Below are positions 18,251-27,029 of a stretch of 64,000 nt of DNA, in pieces. Within the stretch, counting starts at the first letter, position 1, and the number at the start of each line of letters is the position of its first letter. The notes under the pieces are model-generated. The model was given only the letters and a program-made list of their open reading frames with translations. It was not told the origin of the DNA and made no database searches. The DNA comes from an uncultured Bacteroidota bacterium (GTDB taxonomy: Bacteria > Bacteroidota > Bacteroidia > 2-12-FULL-35-15), in assembly GCA_903847205.1 (NCBI GenBank), contig CAINDA010000013.1, forward strand, positions 1-64,000, given 5' to 3'. A program made the translations under genes and the position numbers.

Positions 18251-18502
18251 ATGGGAAAAGGCGACAAAAAAAGCCGTAAAGGCAAAATTGCAATGGGCTC
18301 ACATGGAGTTTTGAGACCAACAAAAAAAGCAATAGCGAAAGTTAAAGAAGCTAAGATGAAAAACCCTGCGGCACCAGTTAAAGCTGCAGTAGTTTCTGAA
18401 AAAGCTGAAGCACCAGCAAAAAAAGCAGTAACTGCGGAAAAAACAGCAGCCCCGGCAAAAAAAGCAGCACCTAAAAAAGCAGCAGCAAAAAAAGCTGAAT
18501 AA
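18251..18502 (+). CDS. 30S ribosomal protein THX with Ala/Lys-rich C-terminal extension
   Basis: Residues 1-24 (MGKGDKKSRKGKIAMGSHGV) match ribosomal protein THX, a tiny basic 30S protein usually of about 25-45 residues. From residue 25 to 83 the protein continues as a histone-H1-like tail of Ala, Lys and Pro with repeated APAKKA blocks (EAPAKKAV, AAPAKKAAPKKAAAKKAE). The tail probably binds nucleic acid non-specifically, which is inference from composition. A consensus promoter and a strong terminator suggest high expression. There is no frameshift or stop between the two parts. Confidence 0.85.
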   Translation: MGKGDKKSRKGKIAMGSHGVLRPTKKAIAKVKEAKMKNPAAPVKAAVVSEKAEAPAKKAVTAEKTAAPAKKAAPKKAAAKKAE

Positions 18503-18518
18503 ATTAAAAGAATAGAAT

Positions 18519-18556
18519 AAAAAATCCCTCATTAAAGTTTTTAATGAGGGATTTTT
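18519..18556. terminator. Bidirectional terminator between THX and pdxH
   Basis: The long stem AAATCCCTCATTAAA / TTTAATGAGGGATTT with flanking A- and T-runs sits between two convergent genes. Confidence 0.93.
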
Positions 18557-18575
18557 TGTGAATTTATTTCAGGCA

Positions 18576-19238
18576 TTAAGGAGAAAGACGCTCAATTTTC
18601 CAGCTGTTATTTTTAGCTGTATATAAAATCCTATCGTGTAAACGGCTCGGGCGGCCCTGCCAAAACTCAATGCTTACAGGCTTTAACACAAGACCTCCCC
18701 AATGCGGCGGGCATGGGATATTTTCATCAGGATATTTTTCAGAAAGTTTTTCCAGTTCTATTTCTAATACTTTTCTGCTTGAAATTGGTTTGCTTTGCAC
18801 CGAAGCCCAAGCTCCTAGCTTACTTCCGCGTGGGCGCGATTGAAAATACAAATCAGATTCTTCGTGAGTCTGTTTTTGAACAGTGCCTTCAATACGAACC
18901 TGACGTTCTAATTCAGGCCAGAAAAACAATAATGCACAATTCGGATTTTCTGACATTTCAGTTCCTTTACGGCTCAAATAATTGGTATAATATACAAAAC
19001 CATCTTCATTAAAACTCCTTAGCAGCACAACCCTTGCTGATGGTTTCCCTTCTTTTGAGGCTGTGCATAAGGTCATTGCGTTTGGGTCATTTACTTTTGC
19101 GTCAACAGCTTCCTGAAACCATTTTTCAAACTGCAGCAGTGGATCTGTGTTAACATCGCTGGTTTCCAATGTTTCTTTCGAATAATCGCTGCGAAGTGTA
19201 TTTATGTATGCCCTTAAATCGTCCATTTTATATTTCAA
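18576..19238 (-). CDS. pdxH: Pyridoxamine 5'-phosphate oxidase
   Basis: The 220-residue FMN enzyme oxidises pyridoxine/pyridoxamine phosphate to pyridoxal phosphate. Visible are DPLLQFEKWFQEA near residue 31, ARVVLLRSFNEDGFVYYTNYLSRKG (FMN binding), ALLFFWPELERQVRIEG, and the C-terminal signature IEFWQGRPSRLHDRILY. Length fits the family. It is last in a minus-strand run and starts 18 bp after the aminotransferase stop, which suggests co-transcription with a PLP-dependent enzyme. Confidence 0.97.
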   Translation of the reverse strand: MKYKMDDLRAYINTLRSDYSKETLETSDVNTDPLLQFEKWFQEAVDAKVNDPNAMTLCTASKEGKPSARVVLLRSFNEDGFVYYTNYLSRKGTEMSENPNCALLFFWPELERQVRIEGTVQKQTHEESDLYFQSRPRGSKLGAWASVQSKPISSRKVLEIELEKLSEKYPDENIPCPPHWGGLVLKPVSIEFWQGRPSRLHDRILYTAKNNSWKIERLSP

Positions 19239-19256
19239 TATTTTAAGTAATGATTA

Positions 19257-20141
19257 TTATGCTTGTTGATTTTGCTGTTTTGTTAATTCATTGAGTTTCT
19301 CAATTAATTTCTTTGACGTATTATTAAAATACCGTTTTTGCTTATAGGCCACCACCCAGCGGATTCCATTGACAGCATTTGTCAGAAACAATTCATCAGC
19401 ACCAAGAAGCACGCTCTGCATAATTGATAATTCATAAACTGCAATACGGTTAGCCTGTGCAATTTCAATAATTTTTTTTCGCATTACACCGTCAACACAG
19501 CCGTCGGTAACGGGTGAAGTGTACAACACGCCGTTTTTTACGGCAAAAATATTGCAGCTGATTGCTTCTGTAATGCTTCCTTTATCATTAACCAAAAGGC
19601 ATTCATCAAATGAATGCTGATTTTTATAAATGCCAGCCATCACATAAATGGCGCTGTTAGCCGATTTTATTGATGATAAAGGACTCTGCGGCTTTTTTAA
19701 TTCAGTATATAAATCAACTGTATACCCCTTGCTGTTGAGCATGTAGCCTTGTTCTTCCAAAGCCGTAACTTCAATTAAATAAGAAACATTGTTATTATCA
19801 GGGGCATAATATCCGCCATCGTTTCTGTAAATAGTCAGCCTCACTCGCCCGTCGGATGTTACATTGTTTTTTTGCGCAAGCTTTAAAATAGCATGTTCAA
19901 AAAACATTTCGCTGAATTGCGTGTTCGGCTGCATTTTCAGAAGATTCATTCCGGCAAATAATCGTTTGAGATGTAAGGCTAAAAATTGAGGTGTATGTTC
20001 AGTGATTCTGACAGTTTCGAACAAAGCATCGCCATAACAAAAAGCCCTGTTATCGGCGTTAAACAAGGGCTCGCTGGCAGATAAATAAGTTCCGTTATGA
20101 TTTACAAACTGCGGTGTTCCAAAATTAATATCCTTTTGCAT
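19257..20141 (-). CDS. Class IV aminotransferase (4-amino-4-deoxychorismate lyase/branched-chain type)
   Basis: The 294-residue PLP enzyme shows the fold-type IV pattern. NRAFCYGDALFETVRI is the N-terminal motif, the PLP Lys is about residue 159 in SSIKSANSAIYVMAG, and EAISCNIFAVKNGVLYTSP plus GCVDGVMRKKIIEIA is the phosphate-binding region. Similar single-copy genes in Bacteroidota are annotated as PabC-like or aminotransferase class IV, and activity cannot be told from the motifs. It directly precedes pdxH, the supplier of its cofactor. Confidence 0.88.
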   Translation of the reverse strand: MQKDINFGTPQFVNHNGTYLSASEPLFNADNRAFCYGDALFETVRITEHTPQFLALHLKRLFAGMNLLKMQPNTQFSEMFFEHAILKLAQKNNVTSDGRVRLTIYRNDGGYYAPDNNNVSYLIEVTALEEQGYMLNSKGYTVDLYTELKKPQSPLSSIKSANSAIYVMAGIYKNQHSFDECLLVNDKGSITEAISCNIFAVKNGVLYTSPVTDGCVDGVMRKKIIEIAQANRIAVYELSIMQSVLLGADELFLTNAVNGIRWVVAYKQKRYFNNTSKKLIEKLNELTKQQNQQA

Positions 20142-20206
20142 TTCTCAACAGTATCAAATTAACAATCAAGCGAATTGTTTTTTTTACAATAATCTGCTTT
20201 TTTTTA

Positions 20207-20686
20207 TTACTTAATTTTATTCAAAATTAATTTTAATGAACTATTTGCTTCAATTAAAATGCCTTTTACACCGGCCTTTTGAGCTGCCTGAGTATCCCGT
20301 TCTTTATCACCAATAAAATAGGAGGCAGCCGCATCAATATTAAAACGTGCTAATCCTTTTTCTACAAATAACGAATCTGGTTTACGGCAGATACAGCGGC
20401 TTACATCCGGGTGGTGAATGCAGTAATAAATTTCTGCCAGAGTAATATTATTGCTGCATAAAGTTTCAGTTAAATACTTATGAAGCACTTCAACTTCGCT
20501 CTGTTTATAAAGTTCTTTTGCAACACCGCTTTGATTAGAAATGATAATAAGCAGATATCCTTTCTGTTGCAGCAATTGCAGTACTTCAATTAAATCAGGC
20601 AAGATTACAAAATCTTCCTGCCTGTGCGTATAACCGCGCTCTACGTTTACTACTCCGTCTCTATCTAAAAATACTGCCCTATTCAT
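20207..20686 (-). CDS. gmhB: HAD-IIIA phosphatase, GmhB-like (heptose bisphosphate phosphatase)
   Basis: The 159-residue HAD phosphatase has motif I FLDRDGVVN (Asp nucleophile and acid/base), motif II IIISNQSGVA, a structural zinc loop CIHHPDVSRCICRKP and motif IV YFIGDKERDTQAA. This set is that of D-glycero-D-manno-heptose 1,7-bisphosphate 7-phosphatase, an LPS heptose-pathway enzyme. Other heptose genes are not in the window, so the substrate is inferred. The related histidinol-phosphatase family is less likely because the zinc loop is the GmhB type. Confidence 0.85.
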   Translation of the reverse strand: MNRAVFLDRDGVVNVERGYTHRQEDFVILPDLIEVLQLLQQKGYLLIIISNQSGVAKELYKQSEVEVLHKYLTETLCSNNITLAEIYYCIHHPDVSRCICRKPDSLFVEKGLARFNIDAAASYFIGDKERDTQAAQKAGVKGILIEANSSLKLILNKIK

Positions 20687-20794
20687 AAGGATTCTGCGAA
20701 TTACAAATTTAAACGAATTACGAATCGATATTGGTTAAATTGCAAATGCGTTTTTACCCATTGTCAATTGCATTATGTATTGTCAGACTCATGC

Positions 20795-21406
20795 TCACTG
20801 TGCTTTTATCTGATCAATAAAAGATTGTATTAAAGCTGGCTTTAAAATTATTGTAAACAAAACACCATATACAGCACCCCAGAAGTGAGCATCGTGGCCG
20901 ATATTACCTTGTCCGCGTTTGCCTAAGTAATATTCCACACCTAAAAAAATTAGTCCGAACAGATAAGCGGGAATTGGTATTGGTAAAAACATGAGCATTA
21001 ATTTCTGTGTCGGCGCAAGAATTATAAAAGCGAAAATTACCGCAGATACCGCTCCTGAGGCTCCAAGCGCATTGTAGTACATATCGTTTTTGTGTTTTTC
21101 ATAAGAATATAATGACGACATAACCAGGCCGCCAACGTAAAGTAAAACATAAAACAAGATTCCTTTATCTCCGAATACTCCGCTGTACAACCGTTCTACT
21201 GTACCGCCGAACATATATAACGAAAACATATTAAAAGCAAGGTGCATCCAGTCTGCATGAATCAACCCGTTTGAAAAAAAGCGGTACCACTCTTTTCGCT
21301 GGTTAATCATATATGCATTAAACATTAATTTGCTTTTTAAGGAAGGGTTATCCATTGCAATAATGGAAACTAAAACTGTTGCAGCTATGATGATAATTGT
21401 AATCAT
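20795..21406 (-). CDS. Rhomboid family intramembrane serine protease
   Basis: The 203-residue membrane protein has six hydrophobic segments. The catalytic Ser is in NALGASGAVSAV (GxSG motif, about residue 116) and the His in IGHDAHFWGAVYG (about residue 173). The WMHLAFNMFSLYMFGG loop near residues 52-67 is the usual oxyanion-side motif. It would cleave membrane-protein substrates within the inner membrane, substrates unknown. Confidence 0.93.
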   Translation of the reverse strand: MITIIIIAATVLVSIIAMDNPSLKSKLMFNAYMINQRKEWYRFFSNGLIHADWMHLAFNMFSLYMFGGTVERLYSGVFGDKGILFYVLLYVGGLVMSSLYSYEKHKNDMYYNALGASGAVSAVIFAFIILAPTQKLMLMFLPIPIPAYLFGLIFLGVEYYLGKRGQGNIGHDAHFWGAVYGVLFTIILKPALIQSFIDQIKAQ

Positions 21407-21549
21407 GTATGTAAAGGTATGGATTTAGTTCATTTACATGATGTAAAAAAAAGAGCATTTCTGCAGAAAAAAACTGACAGGAAGCATGTGAATCGGATGG
21501 GCAGGAGGGATGCTTTATTTACCAAGTTCCGATTTATGAATCAATCAAT

Positions 21550-22089
21550 TTATTTCAAATTATCCAAATAAGATCCTTTCAAATTTTCGCCGGATTTGTT
21601 TTTAGGAATTGACAAGGATTTCCATTCTGTATTTTTAATATGCTTTGCTAGAAAAACGATTTGTCCTATATGGTATGCGTAATGTGCCGTCTGGCGATTG
21701 AGTGCCTGTGCAGCAGTTAACTTTTCACCGCGGATGGAAACTGTTTTCATAACATCATTTTCATGCAGCGAATTTAAAGCATCTAAAAATACTATCCAGC
21801 CGTTGTCCCATAGCTGCATTAATTGATTGCGGGTTTCGGAACCGTCTATAAATTCTGAATCGCGGTTTCTGTTTGGTTTTTCGCCGTCTGTTGTTAAAAA
21901 ATCAGTCCATCTAGAAATCATGTTTCCGCTTATATGTTTTATAATTACGGCAATGCTGTTCGATTCTGAATCCGGCTGATAATGAAAATCTTTATCGCAG
22001 CTTAACTGAGAAAAAGATTTTTCGGCAAGTGTTTTATAATTTTTAAAAACGCCGATTGTATTTTCTAAAAAATGTTTTTCAAAAGTCAT
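21550..22089 (-). CDS. DUF1572 (DinB-like fold) family protein
   Basis: The protein has about 179 residues with FKNYKTLAEKSFSQL near the N-terminus, SIAVIIKHISGNMISRWTDFLTTDGEKP in the middle and QTAHYAYHIGQIVFLAKHI near the end. The three conserved His (KHISG, TAHYAYHIG) match the metal-binding set of DinB-like proteins. I place the start at 22089 (MTFEKHFLEN), as in relatives; an ATG 24 bp upstream is also in frame. Function is unknown; the DinB superfamily includes thiol S-transferases. Confidence 0.8.
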   Translation of the reverse strand: MTFEKHFLENTIGVFKNYKTLAEKSFSQLSCDKDFHYQPDSESNSIAVIIKHISGNMISRWTDFLTTDGEKPNRNRDSEFIDGSETRNQLMQLWDNGWIVFLDALNSLHENDVMKTVSIRGEKLTAAQALNRQTAHYAYHIGQIVFLAKHIKNTEWKSLSIPKNKSGENLKGSYLDNLK

Positions 22090-22113
22090 TTGTGTTTTGT
22101 TTTTGTTAAACAC

Positions 22114-22443
22114 TCAGAACAGCTGTTGATTCGTGTGCCGATTGATTGATACCAAGTAACAGTTTTTTTGTAATTAAGTTGATTGTTTTCGCATCACAAA
22201 ATATTGTTTTGCGAAATTAATAATAATATCTTTTTATAAATGTAATTGTAAGAATCGCACTAATTGCAGAAATACTGAAAAATATCAAAAGGCATTCCTG
22301 AAAGGCATACTATAAATCCGATAGCGCTTGGAGAATATGTGTTTATGGAAGAAAAATCATTTTTTATTTTATTGTAAGTACTGCGCTGCGACCTTGTTTT
22401 CCATAAAAATATTTTGTTTCTTTACTACATATTTTACTAAATC
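22114..22443. other. Intergenic region, nothing recognised
   Basis: About 330 bp of AT-rich sequence separate the divergent DUF1572 gene and the small secreted protein gene. I see no ORF, hairpin or consensus promoter that I can support. Confidence 0.5.
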
Positions 22444-22884
22444 GTGATTACCATAAGGTTAAAATACTATCTTTTCTTTGCGCATGTGTTTGGAGTATTG
22501 TGTTTGAAGGCGCAGGATGCCAATAATCAGGCAATGGTTACTATAATAGGCGACGATCCTGTACAAATTACTAATACAGTCGATTTTATTAATACAAACC
22601 CTTACCAGCAGCCTGATTCCCCTGTTGCTCAAAAAATTGAAAGCAATCAAAATATAGAACCGACTTTAGAAAACGGTTTTCACATGCGCTTCGAAATTTC
22701 AGCTAATCCACCGGTTGAATTGACTGGAACGAGCTCTATTTCCCCTTCGGGCGGGAGTTCTTATAAAACAAAAAGAAAGGAAAGAAAATTATCTGTGATT
22801 AGTTATAACCTTAAAAAGCGCATTAAAAGGAGGTTTCCAGCCCGAAAGAAAAAATACCGTCCAAGTGCCTGCGGACGATTTTAA
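22444..22884 (+). CDS. Small secreted hypothetical protein with basic C-terminus
   Basis: The 146-residue ORF starts with GTG at 22444 and has a signal peptide (YYLFFAHVFGVLCLKAQ). The mature part has an acidic-neutral middle (EPTLENGFHMRFEI) and a strongly basic tail rich in Lys/Arg (KKRIKRRFPARKKKYRPSAC). I do not recognise a family, although short Bacteroidota proteins with such KKxYRPxxC tails are familiar. The GTG start gives the best signal peptide. Confidence 0.5.
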   Translation: MITIRLKYYLFFAHVFGVLCLKAQDANNQAMVTIIGDDPVQITNTVDFINTNPYQQPDSPVAQKIESNQNIEPTLENGFHMRFEISANPPVELTGTSSISPSGGSSYKTKRKERKLSVISYNLKKRIKRRFPARKKKYRPSACGRF

Positions 22885-22988
22885 GATTTTTAATCTGCCT
22901 TGATTTTTTTACTGAAATTTTTTAGAAGAAAATTTAATCCTTCCAAAAGAATATTTTTTATTTGCAATGCGGATTCTGAGCCTGCATT

Positions 22989-23600
22989 TTAAAACGTTAT
23001 ATTCAACGACAGCCCGCTGCTGTAGTGATTTGAAAAAGCAGTATTTATTAATGCCGGGCGGATATTTAACGAAAGATTATCGCTGACATCAAAAGCAAAC
23101 ATGTGGGCATCCACACTTGCATCTATAATATTCATTAAATAAAGTAAAGAGATACCTATTGCAGAGAGATTGCGGAAGCGAAGATAGTAGGCCTGAAGTG
23201 TGTTCAAATTATCAGGAGTATATCTTGGATATGCATCTGGAACACCGAGAAGACGGTCTCTGTAAGCATCTCTGAATATAACGTATTGAGTTTGATTAAA
23301 ATTAAATGAATAAGCAAGACCAGCCAGCCCGCCGTAAATAATGGGTACTTTCCAATATTTTTTATTGTATACTTGTCCCAGACCAGGCACCACAGTTGAC
23401 ATTAAAGAAGCCTTTTTCGGAGAATGATATTTAGGTTTAACGGCAGGATCAGAAGCCGGATGCTGATTGCTTTTTGAATTTGAAGCAGTGTCTGTTACCT
23501 GAGCATTACCTGATGAAACAGTTAAAAACAAGATGGAAATTCCAAATAGCAGCTGAAACATCCCGTTTTTATTCAGGTAATGCTTTTTAAAAATAATCAT
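22989..23600 (-). CDS. DUF5683 domain-containing protein
   Basis: The protein has about 203 residues, with a signal peptide (FQLLFGISILFLTVSSGNAQ) and the DUF5683 core (SPKKASLMSTVVPGLGQVYNKKYWKVPIIYGGLAGLAYSF), which holds the conserved PGxGQxYNxxYWKxPI stretch. An upstream in-frame ATG at 23657 would overlap the parB stop; I prefer 23600 because it begins the signal peptide. DUF5683 genes characteristically follow parB in Bacteroidota; their role is unknown. Confidence 0.85.
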   Translation of the reverse strand: MIIFKKHYLNKNGMFQLLFGISILFLTVSSGNAQVTDTASNSKSNQHPASDPAVKPKYHSPKKASLMSTVVPGLGQVYNKKYWKVPIIYGGLAGLAYSFNFNQTQYVIFRDAYRDRLLGVPDAYPRYTPDNLNTLQAYYLRFRNLSAIGISLLYLMNIIDASVDAHMFAFDVSDNLSLNIRPALINTAFSNHYSSGLSLNITF

Positions 23601-23637
23601 AGAAGTGTTCTTTTCTCTGCCTCGCATTGAAGGGGGA

Positions 23638-24552
23638 TTATGCATCCAATAAATCAAGAATACGTTTTAAATCATTATCGGATTTAAATGGAATAACAAT
23701 TTTTCCTTTACCTGTGCTTTCTTTGCTGATATTCACTTTAGCATTAAATACAGCACGAAGGTCTTCCACAATTTTCAACTGCTCAAAAGTCAAATTCCCT
23801 TTTGTTATTTTTTTTGCTCCTGTATTGGTTTTATCTGAAGGCAGTGCCGATTCTGTTTTAACACCGCGTACCAAATCCTCAACTTCACGCACAGATAAAT
23901 TGTTTAAAACAATATGGCTGTAAATATCTAACTGCTTGTCGGGATTTTCTACGTTGATTAAAGCACGCGCATGCCCCATTGTAATATCGCCTTTGCGGAT
24001 TGCCAATTGAATTTCTACGGGCAGTTTTAACAACCGTAAATAATTAGTAATTGTAGAACGCTGTTTGCTTACTTTCTGCGACAGTTGCTCCTGTGTTAAT
24101 GAACACTCATCAATCAAACGTTTGTAACTGATAGCTACTTCAATAGCATCAAGGTTTTCGCGCTGGATGTTTTCAACTAGCGCCATTTCCAGCATTGCCT
24201 GATCATTTGCAATACGGATGTAAGCAGGAACACTAGTTAATCCGGCAAGCTGCGATGCGCGGAAGCGTCTCTCGCCTGAAATCAATTGATAATTATCGTA
24301 TCCTAATTTACGGACAGTAATGGGCTGAATAATGCCGTGTTCTTTGATGGAGGCGGCTAATTCATTGAGTGCATCCTCTTCAAAATATGTGCGCGGCTGA
24401 AACGGGTTGGTTTCAATATTTGAAATATTAATATTTGCAATTGCGCCAACAACCGTTCCTTCGCCTTCAAGCTTATTGCTTGTTATATCTGTTTTTGCAT
24501 TTTCCAACAGTGCGCTTAATCCTCTTCCTAATACATTTCTTTTAGCTGACAT
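23638..24552 (-). CDS. parB: Chromosome partitioning protein ParB (Spo0J family)
   Basis: The 304-residue protein binds parS sites and is a CTP-dependent clamp that loads SMC and moves origins with ParA. The N-terminus has LGRGLSALL, the ParA-interacting type of tail. The CTP-binding box is at TNPFQPRTYF and GERRFRASQLAG (about 95). The helix-turn-helix is at LTQEQLSQKVSKQRSTITNYLRLLKLP (about 150-176), followed by GHARALI. The C-terminal dimerisation region is present. It follows parA by 88 bp on the same strand. Confidence 0.96.
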   Translation of the reverse strand: MSAKRNVLGRGLSALLENAKTDITSNKLEGEGTVVGAIANINISNIETNPFQPRTYFEEDALNELAASIKEHGIIQPITVRKLGYDNYQLISGERRFRASQLAGLTSVPAYIRIANDQAMLEMALVENIQRENLDAIEVAISYKRLIDECSLTQEQLSQKVSKQRSTITNYLRLLKLPVEIQLAIRKGDITMGHARALINVENPDKQLDIYSHIVLNNLSVREVEDLVRGVKTESALPSDKTNTGAKKITKGNLTFEQLKIVEDLRAVFNAKVNISKESTGKGKIVIPFKSDNDLKRILDLLDA

Positions 24553-24640
24553 CTTCTTTAATTTTTTAAGATTCCTAAGAATAACGAATTTTATCGAATC
24601 GCGAATAATTCGTTATTCGTAAAGATTCGTTATTAGTTGT

Positions 24641-25456
24641 TTAATTTTCTTCTTCTACATTAATAATTTTTTCTGAATCATTTAAACGCGTAAGTCCGTT
24701 TTTTTGAAGTATTTCACGTGCTAAGTTTAAATAGTTAATTGATGCTTTTCCGCTCGCATCATGCATAATAATGCTTTGTCCGAAGCTTGGCGCTTCGCCG
24801 AGTTTTGTATTGCGCTGAATGATGGTATCAAACACCATCTGCTGAAAATGCGTTTTAACCTCATCTACAACCTGGTTGCTCAAACGCAGCCTCATATCAT
24901 ACATGGTAAGGAGGATGCCTTCAATTGCTAATTCAGGATTAAGACGCGATTGCACAATTTTTATTGTGTTTAATAATTTACCTAAGCCTTCTAATGCAAA
25001 GTATTCGCATTGAACGGGTATTAAAACGGAATCGGCAGCCGAAAGTGCATTGATAGTAATTAAACCCAATGACGGTGAGCAGTCTATGATGATGAAATCG
25101 TAATCGTTTTTTATTTTTTCCAATGCCATCTTCATCATTTTCTCGCGCTGCGGAAGATTGATCATTTCAATTTCGGCACCGACTAAATCAATGTGAGCAG
25201 GCAGTAGAAACAGGTTGGGAGTTTCTGTTTGAAGGATAGTATCTTTCGGTTCAACACCATCGATAATACATTCGTAAATGCCGGTTTTAATATTACGCGG
25301 GTCGAACCCTACACCAGACGTTGAATTAGCCTGAGGATCGGCATCTATCAAAAGAGTTTTAAATTCTAAAACTGCTAAACTTGCTGCCAGGTTAATAGCT
25401 GTGGTTGTTTTCCCAACTCCGCCTTTCTGATTTGCTATTGCTATTATTTTACCCAT
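24641..25456 (-). CDS. parA: Chromosome partitioning ATPase ParA (Soj family)
   Basis: The 271-residue Walker-type ATPase drives origin segregation with ParB. The deviant Walker A box is KGGVGKTTTAINLAASLA (residues 11-28), Walker A' is LLIDADPQANSTSGVG, and Walker B is FIIIDCSPSLGLITINAL. It lacks the N-terminal HTH of plasmid ParA, as chromosomal Soj does. The parA-parB-DUF5683 order is the usual chromosomal arrangement in this phylum. Confidence 0.97.
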   Translation of the reverse strand: MGKIIAIANQKGGVGKTTTAINLAASLAVLEFKTLLIDADPQANSTSGVGFDPRNIKTGIYECIIDGVEPKDTILQTETPNLFLLPAHIDLVGAEIEMINLPQREKMMKMALEKIKNDYDFIIIDCSPSLGLITINALSAADSVLIPVQCEYFALEGLGKLLNTIKIVQSRLNPELAIEGILLTMYDMRLRLSNQVVDEVKTHFQQMVFDTIIQRNTKLGEAPSFGQSIIMHDASGKASINYLNLAREILQKNGLTRLNDSEKIINVEEEN

Positions 25457-25487
25457 GTTTGTATTTAAGTTCTAATTTCTGGTTTAA

Positions 25488-26174
25488 TTATGCTGTTATT
25501 TTTTTTGTTTCACCGATATCAAATAAAATCAGCTCATTCCCGGCATTTTCAAATTTTCTGACAGCATCTTTTTTATCAATTTTTATCATTTCATTTGTAT
25601 CGTAATGCATACCGATAATTTTGCGGCAGTTGATAAATTCAGCAGCAATAATGGCATTGTCAACACCCATTGTAAAATTATCTCCGACAGGCAGAAAGGC
25701 AAAATCAATTGTCCGGTAATTACCAATCAGCTTCATATCGTAGGTCAACGCTGTATCTCCGGCAAAATAAAAATTGCCTTCTTTTGATTCAATGATAAAT
25801 CCCATTGCATTGCCGCCGTAAGTTCCGTCAGGCAGACTGCTGGAATGGGCTGCTGCAACGCATTTTACATTTCCGAAATCAAATTTCCATTTTCCGCCGA
25901 TATTCATCGGATGCGTATTCACGATTCCTTTTTTATTCAGCCATGCTAAAATTTCAAAGGCGCAGACAACTTTAGCACCGGTGCGCTCTGCGATGGCTAC
26001 AGCATCTGCAATATGGTCTTCGTGACCGTGGGAAACCAGTATATAATCGGCTTTAATACCTGTGATATCAATACCCTCAGCTAATTTGTTAGGTGTAATA
26101 AAAGGATCAAAAAGCAGGTGGCTGCCATTCACTTCAACTCCAAAACAAGAATGACCGTAATATGTTATGTTCAT
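25488..26174 (-). CDS. UPF0173 family metal-dependent hydrolase (metallo-beta-lactamase fold)
   Basis: The protein has about 228 residues, with MNITYYGHSCFGVEVNG at the N-terminus, the metal motif LVSHGHEDHIADAV (HxHxDH), AAHSSSLPDGTYGGNAMG, FAGDTALTYDMKLIG and GMHYDT, all ligands of the fold. Relatives begin exactly at MxITYYGHS, so I use the ATG at 26174 rather than the one at 26213. The substrate is unknown. It lies 31 bp upstream of parA on the same strand. Confidence 0.9.
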   Translation of the reverse strand: MNITYYGHSCFGVEVNGSHLLFDPFITPNKLAEGIDITGIKADYILVSHGHEDHIADAVAIAERTGAKVVCAFEILAWLNKKGIVNTHPMNIGGKWKFDFGNVKCVAAAHSSSLPDGTYGGNAMGFIIESKEGNFYFAGDTALTYDMKLIGNYRTIDFAFLPVGDNFTMGVDNAIIAAEFINCRKIIGMHYDTNEMIKIDKKDAVRKFENAGNELILFDIGETKKITA

Positions 26175-26376
26175 AAAAAAAAACTTTAATTGTAACCCGC
26201 TGAAATTTCCCAACGAAAATACGGTTTTTGAGGCTGAATGAGGGTTAAAACTTATTAAGGTTTTTTAAACAGTCTTTTGTTAATAATAAAGCGTGCGATG
26301 AATCCTTTTAAAGGGAAACCTCTTCCAGATGGGTAATGAGAAGCATTATGGTAAATAATTGATTACCCGAAAAAGT

Positions 26377-26997
26377 TTATAAGTTATCATCAATCAGCTT
26401 TTTTACTTTTGTATAAAAAGCATCCTGCTTTGAGCTGTCGGGGTTTTCCTCGTACCAGGCATCAATAACGTTTCCGTTTTTATCCAAAACTAAATTCAAT
26501 GGATAGCCGTCAATTACGCAGAATTTTTCTTCCAAAAGCTTTTGTTCAATTGATGTTTGTATTGATTCGAAAGGGCCGTGCTTCTTTGAAAAGGCTTTAA
26601 TATTATTTTTATCATTGAAGGATACGGCTAAAAATTTCACTTTTTTATTTTCATAAAGCTTATGTAATTGATTAATGGAAGGTATTTCAGCGATACAGGT
26701 GGCGCAGCTGGTAAACCAGAAATGCACAAAAACTATATTGCCTTTCAATTCTTTAATCGCAAATTTTTTATCATCTAATCGGTTTAATTGTATGCTTGGA
26801 AAGGCACATCCTTTTAGATCTGAAAGTATTTTATGATTTATTTCGAGGGCAGAATCTGTCGAAGTTATTCCTTTTGATTTTAATTTTTCCCATTCGCTGG
26901 CAGCGCGCTCACGGCAATCTGCAAAGCATTGGCTTTGTGCTTGGGTTTTGAAAATAGTTAAAAGGAATAAAAAGAGGAGGGAGATTTTAGATTTCAT
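26377..26997 (-). CDS. TlpA-like thioredoxin-family protein, periplasmic
   Basis: The 206-residue protein has a signal peptide (LLFLFLLTIFKTQAQ) and a thioredoxin fold with the redox motif SCATCIAEIP (CATC, about residue 102). NGNVIDAWYEENPDS near the end is typical of the AhpC/TSA-Redoxin group. A Cys-rich N-terminal mature region (SQCFADCRERAA) may bind or structure the protein. It is expected to reduce disulfides or carry out peroxide-type redox chemistry in the periplasm. Confidence 0.85.
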   Translation of the reverse strand: MKSKISLLFLFLLTIFKTQAQSQCFADCRERAASEWEKLKSKGITSTDSALEINHKILSDLKGCAFPSIQLNRLDDKKFAIKELKGNIVFVHFWFTSCATCIAEIPSINQLHKLYENKKVKFLAVSFNDKNNIKAFSKKHGPFESIQTSIEQKLLEEKFCVIDGYPLNLVLDKNGNVIDAWYEENPDSSKQDAFYTKVKKLIDDNL

Positions 26998-27029
26998 AAT
27001 TTATGATTAAAAAACTTAAAAACTGTGTG

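Noticed and set aside
24708-24730. Possible parS site (TATTTCACGTGCTAAG) within parA
   Set aside because: Only 11 of 16 positions match TGTTTCACGTGAAACA, and the palindrome is not kept; no better match was seen near parAB.
25488-26213. Earlier start of the UPF0173 gene at 26213
   Set aside because: Relatives begin at MxITYYGHS, encoded from 26174; the additional residues look like untranslated leader.
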